From an uncultured Gammaproteobacteria bacterium (GTDB taxonomy: Bacteria > Pseudomonadota > Gammaproteobacteria > Pseudomonadales > Pseudohongiellaceae), in the NCBI GenBank assembly GCA_903862645.1, contig CAIOZF010000235.1, forward strand, positions 55,599-119,598: a stretch of DNA of 64,000 bases, given 5' to 3'. The position numbers were made by a program, and so were the translations under genes. The notes below the pieces were generated by a model that was not told where the DNA came from, did not search any database, and saw nothing but the letters and a program-made list of their open reading frames with translations. This document shows, piece by piece, positions 63,453 through 64,000 of this stretch (its first letter is position 1; each line of letters opens with the position of its first letter).

Positions 63453-64000
<548 letters not shown>

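Overview
The window is a gene-dense core-genome segment from a gammaproteobacterium (gene order resembles Pseudomonadales). From left to right it carries: the zapE 3' end, rplM-rpsI, petA with a fused cytochrome b/c1 gene, sspAB, a reverse-strand dolP-diaA-yraN-lpoA block next to rsmI, a ydbL-ynbE-ydbH block, rnpB RNA, the full dcw cluster (mraZ to lpxC), an M23 peptidase, secA, argJ, mutT, yacG-coaE-pilD-pilC-pilB, a damaged pilin locus, a small c-type cytochrome, an exported HNH nuclease, nadC, an aspartic protease, ampDE, aceEF, a BtuCD/FecCD-type ABC importer, an alpha/beta hydrolase, a panE-like reductase, yajQ, ampG, fxsA, groES and the start of groEL. Most of it is ordinary. I saw no CRISPR array, prophage, transposase, tRNA or recognisable defence system, and I cannot support a claim of a wholly new system. 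The strongest anomaly is the major pilin locus (about 45.03-46.23 kb). Two paralogous prepilin N-termini are joined out of frame by a 50-bp offset, with 12/50 differences, all synonymous. They are followed by a TfpX/TfpZ-like accessory gene broken by a frame change and an in-frame TAG, while pilB/C/D are intact. Secondary observations are the single-ORF cytochrome b-c1 fusion, REP-like palindromes (one a perfect 24-bp inverted repeat), a probable ATT start codon for the panE-like gene, a tetranucleotide repeat at a frame boundary in the mutT-yacG gap, and a phased MraZ operator.
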